Assembly: GCF_014859565.1 (NCBI RefSeq)
Contig: NZ_JACUUA010000020.1
Span: forward strand, 1-34,521
Direction of reading: 5' to 3'
From: Marinospirillum sp.
Lineage (GTDB): Bacteria > Pseudomonadota > Gammaproteobacteria > Pseudomonadales > Halomonadaceae
DNA length: 34,521 nucleotides
The notes beneath the pieces are model-generated. The model did no database searches, was not told where the DNA came from, and saw nothing but the letters and a program-made list of their open reading frames with translations. The translations under genes were made by a program, and so were the position numbers. Positions 18,011 to 26,390 of the stretch are shown here, piece by piece (the stretch's first letter is position 1; every line of letters begins with the position of its first letter).

Positions 18011-19417
18011 TCAGTTTTTGCTCGGCTCTTCTTCAACTTCAACCGGCATATTGTCTTCAACGTGAATCGGCTCCTCCGAGTCATCGGCGGCCTTTTTATT
18101 GCGGCCACGGAACTCGATCATGAAGTAGAGTACCAGTCCGGCACCCAATCCCCAGGCAGCGCCGTGAGTCGCCAGTACCACACCCATAATGCCAGCCACA
18201 CCCATGGAGGTGGCATTGTCAATCTGCTCCACCGCCACGGCAATACACAGGTAACCGGTAATCAGCAGAGTAATCGACAGGGCAATCGGCAGCACCGGAC
18301 GGAACAGAGTGACCAGCGGCAGCAGAAAGAGTGCAATAAAACCCACAATCCAGAAAATGCTGGCACCGGAATAAATGGTATCCATAGCCTTACGACCATA
18401 ACGATAACGCTCAGCAATGGTCGCCATGGCACCCGTGAACAGCGGGCCAGCCAGACCAGGGTAGGGCGCAAAGAAGGAGTGAATCACATTACGGACACCT
18501 GTCACCAGGTGCACACGATCCACGTTCACTTCAATTTTTTCATCCGGGCGCAGGTGATCCACACGCTTGATCAGACTCTGACCCACAATGATGTCACCAA
18601 AAGCAATGATGTAAGCAATGATGGCGGTGGGAATCGCCAGCACCAACAAATCCAGACCAGGAAAACCAACCGTGAATGGCAGGTAGGCCCAGATCTGACC
18701 CATGGCAGGTACGTTAAAACCCCACTGCACATCAGGCAGCGGGTATTCAGCCACACCCCAGCCAATAAACATGGTCAGCAGCATACCCGGCACCATGCCG
18801 TAACTGGCAACCAATTTGGCCCAGCGATGTTTTTCTGTCCAGTCACGGAAGGACAGAGAAAACAGCACATAAGCCGTGACCAAACCACCAATGGTCAAGG
18901 AGATAGGCGTATTGTAAAGACGGCCACCGGTACTGATTTCACCACTGATGGCAGCAATACCGGCACCCAGCAGGATACCTGCCTTGATCGAGTTAGGAAT
19001 ATTGTTGACCAGTTTACTACCCAGACGGGTCACGGCCATAAACAGAAAAATAAAGGCTACCACCAACTGTAAAGCGACCAGCGCACGAATGGCATCAGGA
19101 CCGGGTTCATAGTCACTGAGATAAAGCAGCACCACTGGAATCGCCGGGGTAATCCAGCCAGGAACAAAGGGCACACCCAGCAGGGTAGGCAGCATAAAAC
19201 CGATACCACAGACCACTACATAGGCCAATGCCACTTCATAAGGCAAACCCAGGTATTGTTCCAGTAGTGGGATCATGCCCATGGCAATAACAAACATCAC
19301 CAGAGCCTGAATGGTTTCCGGAATTTCCCAGCGGTAATGGATAAACGGCAAGCGGATTTTAAAAGGGCCAGCAGGCCAGTAGGGATGTTCTTCCCCGTGT
19401 TTACGTTTTAGGAGCAC
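18011..19417 (-). CDS. SLC23/NCS2-type (xanthine/uracil permease-like) membrane protein, GTG start
   Basis: 468-aa polytopic inner-membrane protein with about 12-14 hydrophobic segments and a charged, acidic C-terminal tail (about 440-468). It resembles solute carrier family 23 / nucleobase-ascorbate transporter-like proteins. Recognisable stretches are PYEVALAYVVVCGIGFMLP, GDIIVGQSLIKRVDHL and FAPYPGLAGPLFTGAMATIAERY, and the transport helix containing QIDNATSMGVAG. The substrate is not evident; the divergent member type seen in marine gammaproteobacteria has no assigned substrate that I know of. The start is GTG at 19417, with AAGGAA about 9 bases upstream. An overlapping ATG (TCATGACGTG) is out of frame. 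It has a strong downstream terminator. Confidence 0.8.
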   Translation of the reverse strand: MLLKRKHGEEHPYWPAGPFKIRLPFIHYRWEIPETIQALVMFVIAMGMIPLLEQYLGLPYEVALAYVVVCGIGFMLPTLLGVPFVPGWITPAIPVVLLYLSDYEPGPDAIRALVALQLVVAFIFLFMAVTRLGSKLVNNIPNSIKAGILLGAGIAAISGEISTGGRLYNTPISLTIGGLVTAYVLFSLSFRDWTEKHRWAKLVASYGMVPGMLLTMFIGWGVAEYPLPDVQWGFNVPAMGQIWAYLPFTVGFPGLDLLVLAIPTAIIAYIIAFGDIIVGQSLIKRVDHLRPDEKIEVNVDRVHLVTGVRNVIHSFFAPYPGLAGPLFTGAMATIAERYRYGRKAMDTIYSGASIFWIVGFIALFLLPLVTLFRPVLPIALSITLLITGYLCIAVAVEQIDNATSMGVAGIMGVVLATHGAAWGLGAGLVLYFMIEFRGRNKKAADDSEEPIHVEDNMPVEVEEEPSKN

Positions 19418-19869
19418 GTCATGAGTTCCTTGTATGGATTGTCTTTGTGTACCTGTGGCCGGAAAAACCGGCTTTCAGCCACCATAGGGAACCGACGTCA
19501 CTTTTCTGTTTTTGTAGGTGTGATCGTTCAGCAGGTGCTTTGTACCCTGCCTGTGAATTTTCGCCAATTCGACCTTGGCACTAGCAAGCGCTCGCTACAA
19601 AAACCTCTGCAAGCAAAATATTTTATTATTTTTTACCCGTATTACAGCTTAAAAATCTGCTATAAGCTGTTAAAACTCACGATTTAACTGCTGCATCGAA
19701 ACATGTGCCGGAAATGAATTTTATGCTAAAAAAACCATCCAAACGCTATTGCGGCACATAAAGCAGTTATAAATACGCAGGGTTGCAAAAAGAGCAGCCA
19801 CAAGTCCAGCCGGATGTTTTATCATGGCATCCTATTTTTTTATTCGCTGTTGCAGGAGCCTGTTTTCAG
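19418..19869. other. Intergenic region between the divergent permease and ppnN genes
   Basis: About 450 AT-rich bases carrying the regulatory regions of both divergent genes. I see a perfect 7-bp inverted repeat CAGCTTA/TAAGCTG (19645-19651 and 19663-19669, 11-base spacer) overlapping a TATAAG box. A TATAAA box lies at 19768, but neither box has a good -35 hexamer. An 88-codon plus-strand frame starting at 19421 has no protein-like composition and is not called. Confidence 0.45.
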
Positions 19870-21249
19870 ATGCAAGTAAAATCTACCGCCGGAGTTAATG
19901 CACTGGTTTCACCCGAGGGCAGCCTTGAGGTTTTATCACAGCACGAGGTAAACCGGCTGAAAGATACATCCAGCAACGGCCATCATGAAATTCTGCGGCG
20001 TTGTGCCTTGGCAGTCTTGTCCTGCGGCAGTCCGCTGGATGACGGTATGGCTCTGCTGGAGCAGCACCCGGACTTTGACATCGAAGTACTACAACAGGAT
20101 CGTGGTATTCGTCTGCAACTGACCCAGGCACCGGCAGATGCGTTTGTGGATGGTGAAATGATCAGGGGTATCCGTGAACACCTGTTTGCGGTGTTGCGTG
20201 ATCTGGTCTATGTCAGCAACGAAATTGAACTCAATCCACGCCATGACTTGAACAACAGTGCCGGTATCACCGACGCAGTGTTTCATATTCTGCGTAATGC
20301 ACGGGTGCTGCGCACCAACCTGCAACCCAACCTGATTGTTTGCTGGGGCGGACATTCCATTTCCCGCGATGAATATGAATACACCAAGGATGTGGGGTAT
20401 CACCTGGGATTACGCGGTCTGGATATCTGTACTGGCTGCGGCCCCGGAGCCATGAAAGGGCCAATGAAAGGTGCCAACGTGGCACACGCTAAACAACGCA
20501 CAGCCTTACGGCGCTATATTGGTATTTCTGAGCCAGGTATTATTGCCGCCGAAGCACCTAATCCCATTGTCAACGAACTGGTGATCATGCCGGACATCGA
20601 AAAACGTCTGGAGGCTTTTGTTCGTTTGGGTCACGGCATTATTGTGTTTCCCGGTGGTGTGGGTACTGCCGAAGAAATTCTCTATCTGCTGGGTATACTC
20701 AGTAGCAGCGATAATCAACAGCAGCCTTTTCCGGTGATTTTTACTGGCCCGGAAAGTGCCCGATCCTATTTTGAGCAGATCGACCACTTTATTGCCACCA
20801 CCCTGGGTGAGTCGATGCGCAGCCGTTATCACATCCTGATCAATGACCCTGCCGGTGTGGCGCGTGCCATGAAAAGCGGCATGGAAGAAGTCACCGCCCA
20901 CCGACGCCAGCACAGTGATGCCTTTTATTTTAACTGGCGGCTGAGTATTGACCCGTTATTCCAGCAACCTTTCCATCCGACCCATCAGGCCATGTCGGAA
21001 CTGCAACTGCATCGTAATCAACCGACGCATCTGCTGGCAGCCAATCTGCGCCGCGCTTTTTCAGGCATTGTGGCGGGTAACGTCAAGGAATCGGGGATTC
21101 GTGCCATAGAACAGCAGGGTGCTTTTAAACTGCATGGTGAGCCGGAATTAATGGCTTTGCTGGATAAACTATTGCGTGCCTTTGTTGATCAGGGGCGCAT
21201 GAAGCTGGCAGGAAAGACTTACAATCCCTGTTATCAGGTAGTAACCTGA
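19870..21249 (+). CDS. ppnN: Pyrimidine/purine nucleotide 5'-monophosphate nucleosidase PpnN (YgdH)
   Basis: Cytosolic nucleosidase that splits nucleoside monophosphates into base and ribose-5-phosphate. The E. coli enzyme is activated by (p)ppGpp. The LOG-family core has GCGPGAMKGPMKGA and PGGVGTAEEILYLLGIL. The N-terminal region (SPEGSLEVLSQHEVNRL) and C-terminal region (LRRAFSGIVAGNVKE) match E. coli PpnN throughout. I chose ATG 19870 (459 aa; E. coli 454), with CAGGAG upstream. The frame is open back to 19783 but that extension has no family match. Confidence 0.93.
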   Translation: MQVKSTAGVNALVSPEGSLEVLSQHEVNRLKDTSSNGHHEILRRCALAVLSCGSPLDDGMALLEQHPDFDIEVLQQDRGIRLQLTQAPADAFVDGEMIRGIREHLFAVLRDLVYVSNEIELNPRHDLNNSAGITDAVFHILRNARVLRTNLQPNLIVCWGGHSISRDEYEYTKDVGYHLGLRGLDICTGCGPGAMKGPMKGANVAHAKQRTALRRYIGISEPGIIAAEAPNPIVNELVIMPDIEKRLEAFVRLGHGIIVFPGGVGTAEEILYLLGILSSSDNQQQPFPVIFTGPESARSYFEQIDHFIATTLGESMRSRYHILINDPAGVARAMKSGMEEVTAHRRQHSDAFYFNWRLSIDPLFQQPFHPTHQAMSELQLHRNQPTHLLAANLRRAFSGIVAGNVKESGIRAIEQQGAFKLHGEPELMALLDKLLRAFVDQGRMKLAGKTYNPCYQVVT

Positions 21250-21390
21250 ATCAGCTACGAATCATTGACACAAAACCCACGAGCACTTGCAGCACTTCCG
21301 TTCCGTTATCGGTAAACTTGCCGAAAACTGATCGGCAGTCGGGAAATCAGGGGATGATCCCTGTCAGGCTTTATATCGGAGATGGTGAAC

Positions 21391-21678
21391 ATGGTTGATA
21401 TGGCAAAGCTGAAGGAGGAGGCCCTCCAACGGAAACGCCAGCACGAAGAGAAAGAGCTCAAGAAACAACTGAATAAAGGCAAAAAGCCCAGGAGTTCTTC
21501 AGCATCCTCTTCCCGCAGCAACAGAGGGAGCGTAGCCCGCAATCCCTCCGCACAAAGAGCATTGGCAAAACAGCCGCCTCAGAAGCGCAAACGTTCTGTC
21601 AGTCGCTGGATATTGGACATCCTACTGTTTTTGGGTGCACTGCTGATTATGCTAATGATGATCAACCCTTTTGGCTGA
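21391..21678 (+). CDS. Small basic protein with C-terminal membrane anchor, unknown function
   Basis: 95-aa protein that I do not recognise. The N-terminal third is a Lys/Glu-rich helix (AKLKEEALQRKRQHEEKELK), probably a coiled coil. A low-complexity Ser/Arg/Lys stretch follows (about 30-72), then a single hydrophobic segment (about 75-92) ending in NPFG. With the positive-inside rule the basic part should face the cytoplasm, making it tail-anchored. CGGAG lies 9 bases before ATG 21391; ATG 21382 is an in-frame alternative. Its 3' end overlaps the convergent flavodoxin gene by 17 bases. Confidence 0.7.
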   Translation: MVDMAKLKEEALQRKRQHEEKELKKQLNKGKKPRSSSASSSRSNRGSVARNPSAQRALAKQPPQKRKRSVSRWILDILLFLGALLIMLMMINPFG

Positions 21679-22126
21679 AGTCCTGCAAAGCACTCAGCCA
21701 CTCATCCATCCAGTTGCCAACCCCATCACTGGGCTGAAAAAATTCCAGGGCATCAATTTTTAACATCGGTTGCAGGCTGACTGCACCGAGATCAACCAGC
21801 AGGTCTTCAAAAAGCTGACCGGCAGCACAAAAGGTTTCACCATACGAAGAATCCCCCAGCGCGACCACACCACAAGGGCGACCCACCAATGAAACGGGTT
21901 GCTGCTGCAATTGCTGATACAGTGGCTGCAGGTTTTCCGGCAACTCACCACTGCCGGTTGTGGACGTCACCACCAACAGTGCAGATTGACCATCCAGTGC
22001 CTGCAGATTCGGCATTTCATTAAGCCTTATACTCATGCCTGCTCTTTCTGCAATATCACCCAGCAGCTCTGCAACATCAACAGCACCACCATACACACTA
22101 CCAACCAGCAATTGGATATCTGCCAT
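21662..22126 (-). CDS. MioC-like flavodoxin
   Basis: 154-aa FMN-binding flavodoxin-fold protein, a low-potential electron carrier. The resemblance to E. coli MioC is clear: MADIQLLVGSVYGGA (phosphate-binding loop), TSTTGSGELPENL, and VVALGDSSYGETFCAAG. A CAGGAGACAGGA ribosome site precedes the ATG. MioC supports biotin synthase electron supply in E. coli, but no biotin gene is near here, so the partner is unknown. It converges with the small basic-protein gene and is divergent from the DUF2788 gene. Confidence 0.88.
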   Translation of the reverse strand: MADIQLLVGSVYGGAVDVAELLGDIAERAGMSIRLNEMPNLQALDGQSALLVVTSTTGSGELPENLQPLYQQLQQQPVSLVGRPCGVVALGDSSYGETFCAAGQLFEDLLVDLGAVSLQPMLKIDALEFFQPSDGVGNWMDEWLSALQDFSQKG

Positions 22127-22163
22127 TCCTGTCTCCTGGACTCGATTGTTAAACTTTTACTGC

Positions 22164-22180
22164 AATAAGCGTGGCTTATT
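22164..22180. repeat. Perfect 7-bp inverted repeat in the flavodoxin/DUF2788 divergent region
   Basis: AATAAGC (22164-22170) and GCTTATT (22174-22180) flank GTG. The near-palindrome sits between the two divergent starts and could be an operator or a small hairpin in either leader. No T-run follows. Confidence 0.45.
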
Positions 22181-22235
22181 ATCTTCTGGGCCATAAACCT
22201 AGTAATTTAATCGGATATATTACCACAGGGGAAAA

Positions 22236-22442
22236 ATGATGCATTATACCGAATTGGAAGCGATTGCTCTCCCGCTGTTAATTGGCGGCCTGATCCTGTT
22301 TATGGGTTTCATTGTCTGGGATCTGGCAAAAAAATCCAATGCCGGACGTTTTGGAACCAGTGTGTTATTTTTTGCGCTGGGGCTAGGTGTTGCAGGTTTT
22401 ATGATTAAAACCCTGGTCGTGGCTGTCATTCAAAGTAATTAA
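22236..22442 (+). CDS. DUF2788 family small membrane protein
   Basis: 68-aa protein with two transmembrane helices (about 11-29 and 41-64) joined by a short cytoplasmic loop LAKKSNAGRFG, matching my recollection of the DUF2788 family. Function is unknown. GGGG lies 4 bases before two tandem in-frame ATGs (22236 and 22239); the second gives a 67-aa product with slightly better spacing. It stands alone between divergent and convergent neighbours. Confidence 0.8.
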   Translation: MMHYTELEAIALPLLIGGLILFMGFIVWDLAKKSNAGRFGTSVLFFALGLGVAGFMIKTLVVAVIQSN

Positions 22443-22453
22443 AGAAAAATATA

Positions 22454-22474
22454 CCGGACTCCGAGGAATCCGGC
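22454..22474. terminator. Weak hairpin between the convergent DUF2788 and helical-protein genes
   Basis: CCGGA and TCCGG (stem 5 bp, loop about 9) are followed on the minus strand by TATATTTTTC. This may serve as a modest terminator for the 104-aa protein gene; on the plus strand there is no T-run. Confidence 0.35.
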
Positions 22475-22480
22475 ATCACA

Positions 22481-22795
22481 TTACATGATTTCGTTCAGAC
22501 GCTCACGCCAGTTTCGTGTCAACTTCTGACGCTTGTGGGCATGCTCCAGCATGCTCTTGTTCAACTCGCAGAACAGGTCTGCACAATCCTGACCCATCTT
22601 CATGGGATTTTTATCATCTGCTGAATGAATACAGGATTGACTCAGCTTGAACCAGGTATCCCAATACTGGCGCACGGCTTCCATTTCTGTTTCCATTACG
22701 GCCTCCATTGCTGCAAGCCACTGACGCTGAAATTCAACCATGGGCATTTGCTGCTTTTCCATCTGTTCGCGAAACATATCAATTACACTTTGCAT
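22481..22795 (-). CDS. Small helical phasin-like protein, unknown function
   Basis: 104-aa, Met/Gln/Glu-rich, predicted to be all helical (MQSVIDMFREQMEKQQMPMV, later AAMEAVMETEMEAVRQYWDTW). The composition and the aromatic, amphipathic spacing resemble phasins, which coat polyhydroxyalkanoate granules, but I see no decisive motif. No PHA gene is in the window. ATG 22795 is chosen because a near-perfect GGAGGTGAG lies 4 bases upstream, which predicts strong translation. A longer TTG-initiated frame to 22810 overlaps that ribosome site and is unlikely. Two Cys residues lie in the middle (SQSCIH and GQDCADLFC). Confidence 0.7.
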   Translation of the reverse strand: MQSVIDMFREQMEKQQMPMVEFQRQWLAAMEAVMETEMEAVRQYWDTWFKLSQSCIHSADDKNPMKMGQDCADLFCELNKSMLEHAHKRQKLTRNWRERLNEIM

Positions 22796-22897
22796 TATTC
22801 TCACCTCCAAATATTTATCCTTGCACGCATCTTAATCATGGCGCTTTAGTGGAAAGTTTTCCACTGTTATTCCTGTGCTGTATCAAGTGATGAAAAA

Positions 22898-25522
22898 TTA
22901 CTTTCTCTGATCAACCGACAGTGGTTGCCAGTCTTCGGGAAAGTGAGGCCATAAACCCGTGTCTGCCGACAATTTTAACCACTGACTCACCTGTGCAACA
23001 CTGGCCGGACGCGCCAGCCAGAAACCCTGGCAGACCGGGCAACCCAGACCCTGCAGCAAGGTGGCCTGGGCAGGTGTTTCCACACCCTCGGCCACAATAT
23101 CCAATCCCATCGCAGAAGCCATACCGATAATCGCTTTAACCAGTTGCCCGTCTTCGCGGTTTTCAGGTAATTCTCGAATAAAACTAGCATCTATTTTAAT
23201 GGTGCTGATTGGCAGCTTCCTGAGGTAGGACAAGGATGAGTAACCCGTACCAAAATCATCAATAGAAAGCTTGATGCCTCCTTGCTGCAAGGCCAGCAAT
23301 AGCTGATACTGCCCATCTTCTTCACTGAGAATCAGGCAGCTCTCAGTTAGCTCCAGTTCCAGCAAATCCGCTGGCAACCCATGTGCCTGCAATCGACGGA
23401 ATACCCTCGCAGCAAAATCAGCATCCACCAGCTGGCGTGCTGATACATTCACGGAAACTGACATGGGTGAATAACCCTTTTTTATCCAGGTTTGCAGCTG
23501 GGCACACACTTGATCAATCACCCAGTCACCAATTACATCAATCAAGCCCAGTTTTTCTGCCAATGGAATGAATTGAGCCGGTGATACATCACCCAGCTCT
23601 GCATCACTCCAGCGCAACAAAGCCTCCATACCCACCCATTGACGAGTGATCACGTCTATCTTGGGCTGATAAGCCAGATGTAATGAGTGGCTATCCAGCG
23701 CTTTACGTAATCTATTCTCCAGCGCCAGATCCACATAATTGCGCTCACCCATCATGGCATTATAAAAGCAGTAGTTGTTCCGTCCGGCATCCTTGGCGCG
23801 ATACATGGCGGTATCCGCATGTTTCAGTAGAATTTCTACCGTTTTGCCATCATCAGGATAAACACTGATACCAATACTGGTGGATACCACCAGACTCTTT
23901 TGTTGAATACTCAGTGGCTGGGTCAGCACCAGGGTCAGTCGGGATGCCAGTGATTCTAATAAATGCAGAGACTCCACTTCCGGTACCAGCACGGTAAATT
24001 CATCACCACCCAGGCGGGCAACCGAATCTCCATCTCGCACACTGGATTCCAGGCGTTTTGCCACCTGCCGCAACACTTCATCACCAGCCTGGTGCCCCAG
24101 GGTGTCGTTGATGCGCTTGAATAAATCCAAATCAAGAAACAGGATAGCCATCTTGTGTTTGTGGCGGCGGGCATTACCCAGCGACAATTCCAGCCGATCA
24201 ATCAACAAACGACGGTTGGCCAGCCCGGTTAGTTCGTCATAATAAGCAAGACTATGAATTTGCTCTTCTTTGCGCTTGCGGTCGGTGATGTCGCTGAAAA
24301 TGGCCGCAAACTGGCGTATCTGACCTTCCGGATTACGAATGGCGGTGATGGTTAACCATTCAGCATAAACCTCACCATTCTTGCGCCGATTCCAGATTTC
24401 TCCCTGCCAGTAACCCTCACTTTTAAGGTGCTTCCACATCTCAACATAAAATGACTTGTCATGCCGACCAGAACTGAGCAAGGCTGGTGTTTTACCTATG
24501 GCCTCTTCTGCATTGTAACCAGTCAAGGTGGTAAAACTGGGATTAACCGCCTGAATGCGTCCTTCATAATCGGTGATGACAATACCATCCAGCGAGGCTT
24601 CAATAACCTTCTGAGCCAGAAGCAAGTGTTCATTGGAGGTTCTCAGAGCATGATCACGTGCCTCGATTGCGGCACGTAACTGGTTAACATACTCATATTC
24701 AATACTGGCAAGAATGTCGCCAAAGGACAGCAACCCACACAAAACATCGGTGGGTTCTCCATGTTCATCATGATCCATCACACCCAGATGACGGAAACCT
24801 TTTTCGCGCAGCAGATCCACTGCATGCAACAGGCTCATATTACGGGGAACACAGAAGAGGGAGTGATGCACCAGTTCTTGCAGGGTTGTAGCACTGACTT
24901 CTTCTGCCAGCAGCGCAATCAGATCCCGCTCGGTCACAATTCCGGGCGGCTGACCTCTACCCCGCACGATTATCGCAGCCTCAACACCGGCCTCACGCAG
25001 CTGGCCAACCGCATCAGCAATGGTCAGGCTGGCGTACAAGCGCAGGGGAGGACGGCGGATGCTGGAACCCACACTGCGCATCAACAGATAATGTTCCACC
25101 CCTTGATGCCGCACTAAATCAGACTGAGTCAGCATTCCCAGTGGTTTATTTTGTTGATCCAGCACCAGCAGACGACGCAGCCGCTGTCTTTTCATCATCG
25201 AGGCAGCATCACTCATTGAGGTGCTGAAGGCCACGCTGATGACCGGGAAGCTCATCAACTCACAGATTGGGGTTTGTTGCAGTTGTTCACGGCTGAAATC
25301 CAGTCTACGAGTATCGCCTTCACTCCAGATACCAAGAATGTCGTCACCATCCATCACCAGAATGCAGCTGACTTTGGCCTTGCGCATCCGTCGTGCCACT
25401 TCACCCAAGGGTAAACATGGCTCACAGGTTAACAGTCCACCACTCACCATCACGCCCACCTGAGGATCATCCCCAAGCTTTAGTACCGATAGATCCTGAT
25501 TCAGGTCGTTAATAAATTTCAA
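22898..25522 (-). CDS. Four-CBS / PAS / GGDEF / EAL c-di-GMP signalling protein (TTG start)
   Basis: 874-aa soluble protein with no membrane segment. Four CBS motifs form two Bateman pairs (about 25-145 and 150-285), which in other families bind adenine nucleotides. A short linker helix, a PAS domain (about 305-415), GGDEF and EAL follow. GGDEF is intact at 505-509 with an RxxD inhibition site (RDGD, 496-499). EAL is intact, with E633, ELELTES, DDFGTGYSS and EGVET. Both activities look possible. The TTG start at 25522 has GGAG six bases upstream. It is 21 bases downstream of the double-receiver gene and probably co-transcribed and functionally paired with it. Confidence 0.9.
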   Translation of the reverse strand: MKFINDLNQDLSVLKLGDDPQVGVMVSGGLLTCEPCLPLGEVARRMRKAKVSCILVMDGDDILGIWSEGDTRRLDFSREQLQQTPICELMSFPVISVAFSTSMSDAASMMKRQRLRRLLVLDQQNKPLGMLTQSDLVRHQGVEHYLLMRSVGSSIRRPPLRLYASLTIADAVGQLREAGVEAAIIVRGRGQPPGIVTERDLIALLAEEVSATTLQELVHHSLFCVPRNMSLLHAVDLLREKGFRHLGVMDHDEHGEPTDVLCGLLSFGDILASIEYEYVNQLRAAIEARDHALRTSNEHLLLAQKVIEASLDGIVITDYEGRIQAVNPSFTTLTGYNAEEAIGKTPALLSSGRHDKSFYVEMWKHLKSEGYWQGEIWNRRKNGEVYAEWLTITAIRNPEGQIRQFAAIFSDITDRKRKEEQIHSLAYYDELTGLANRRLLIDRLELSLGNARRHKHKMAILFLDLDLFKRINDTLGHQAGDEVLRQVAKRLESSVRDGDSVARLGGDEFTVLVPEVESLHLLESLASRLTLVLTQPLSIQQKSLVVSTSIGISVYPDDGKTVEILLKHADTAMYRAKDAGRNNYCFYNAMMGERNYVDLALENRLRKALDSHSLHLAYQPKIDVITRQWVGMEALLRWSDAELGDVSPAQFIPLAEKLGLIDVIGDWVIDQVCAQLQTWIKKGYSPMSVSVNVSARQLVDADFAARVFRRLQAHGLPADLLELELTESCLILSEEDGQYQLLLALQQGGIKLSIDDFGTGYSSLSYLRKLPISTIKIDASFIRELPENREDGQLVKAIIGMASAMGLDIVAEGVETPAQATLLQGLGCPVCQGFWLARPASVAQVSQWLKLSADTGLWPHFPEDWQPLSVDQRK

Positions 25523-25543
25523 ATCCAGCTCCGCACCAAAAAC

Positions 25544-26350
25544 TCAGATAGCCTCAGGTTCAAGTAAGGATACCAGCAACTGCCGCACCTGACTGACCTC
25601 AAAAGGCTTATCGCAAATGGCTGACACGCCTGCCTGACGAACAGAGGCAAGGCGTGATTCATCCTCTGATGTCACCATCATGATCGGGATGTGGGAATAG
25701 CCAGCTGATTGGCGGATATGATTAACCAATGCCTCACCATCCATGACCGGCATGTTGTAGTCGGTCACCACCAGATCATAAGAAGCCTGCTCCAGACAAC
25801 GGATTCCTTCACTGCCGTCCACCGCTTCATCAATCTGTTCCACCCCGATCTGCTGCAGAACACGAGTCAGATGTTTACGCGCCATACGGGAATCATCCAC
25901 CACCAGCACTCGCAGGGTGGTAATGTCATACAGCTGCAGGTCCAGCTCTTCATGTGTGAGGTAAGCCAGAGTTGTTGCCAGTGCGCGCTCCAGATCCTTG
26001 CGACCAAAGGGTTTGGGTAACAGTGCTAACACCCCGGCCTGGCGTACCGCTTCAAGGTTTTCTCTTTTCTGCTCACTCGACACCACCATCTTGGCCACAT
26101 CAGCCAGGCGCGGGTCTTTTTGCATCAGGGCAAACAGCTCATGGGCATCTGCATCCGGCAAATACAAACTGGTGATAATCAGATCCGGCACAAAACTGCG
26201 CATGCGGTTTAATGCTTCGCGCGCTGTTTCCACTGCTTCCAGCGTATGGATGCCGGCGGCAGTTAGTTGGTCACATATAACCCGCCTTTGCATGGCAGAG
26301 GGTTCAACCAGCAAAATACCCAGATCATCCAGAGAAATAGCAGCATCCAT
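25544..26350 (-). CDS. Double-receiver response regulator; first receiver degenerate
   Basis: 268-aa protein of two CheY-like receiver domains and no output domain. REC2 (about 145-265) is canonical: D152-D153, phosphoacceptor D197 (VVTDYNMPVMDG), T227, K248. REC1 (about 10-130) has E16-P17 instead of the acidic pair and S61 at the phosphoacceptor position (IITSLYLPD), though K113 (LPKPF) is kept, so it should not be phosphorylated. AGGAG lies 9 bases upstream of the ATG. It is followed 21 bases later by the CBS-PAS-GGDEF-EAL gene, its likely output partner. No histidine kinase is in the window. Confidence 0.88.
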   Translation of the reverse strand: MDAAISLDDLGILLVEPSAMQRRVICDQLTAAGIHTLEAVETAREALNRMRSFVPDLIITSLYLPDADAHELFALMQKDPRLADVAKMVVSSEQKRENLEAVRQAGVLALLPKPFGRKDLERALATTLAYLTHEELDLQLYDITTLRVLVVDDSRMARKHLTRVLQQIGVEQIDEAVDGSEGIRCLEQASYDLVVTDYNMPVMDGEALVNHIRQSAGYSHIPIMMVTSEDESRLASVRQAGVSAICDKPFEVSQVRQLLVSLLEPEAI

Positions 26351-26390
26351 TGTGTTTCACTCCTGCGGCAAAAAGCTTTGTGTATGGTAA

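Noticed and set aside
18062..19072. 336-codon open frame on the plus strand opposite the SLC23 permease
   Set aside because: It is rich in His, Gln, Asn and Thr, the mirror of hydrophobic codons on the other strand. It lies wholly inside a convincing membrane-protein gene, and has no ribosome site or family resemblance.
19421..19687. 88-codon frame between the permease and ppnN genes
   Set aside because: Composition changes to AT-rich intergenic sequence halfway through, there is no family match, and it begins within the ribosome-site region of the permease gene.
21265..21270. Perfect TTGACA upstream of the small basic-protein gene
   Set aside because: No -10-like hexamer occurs 15-19 bases downstream, so the box alone is not called a promoter.
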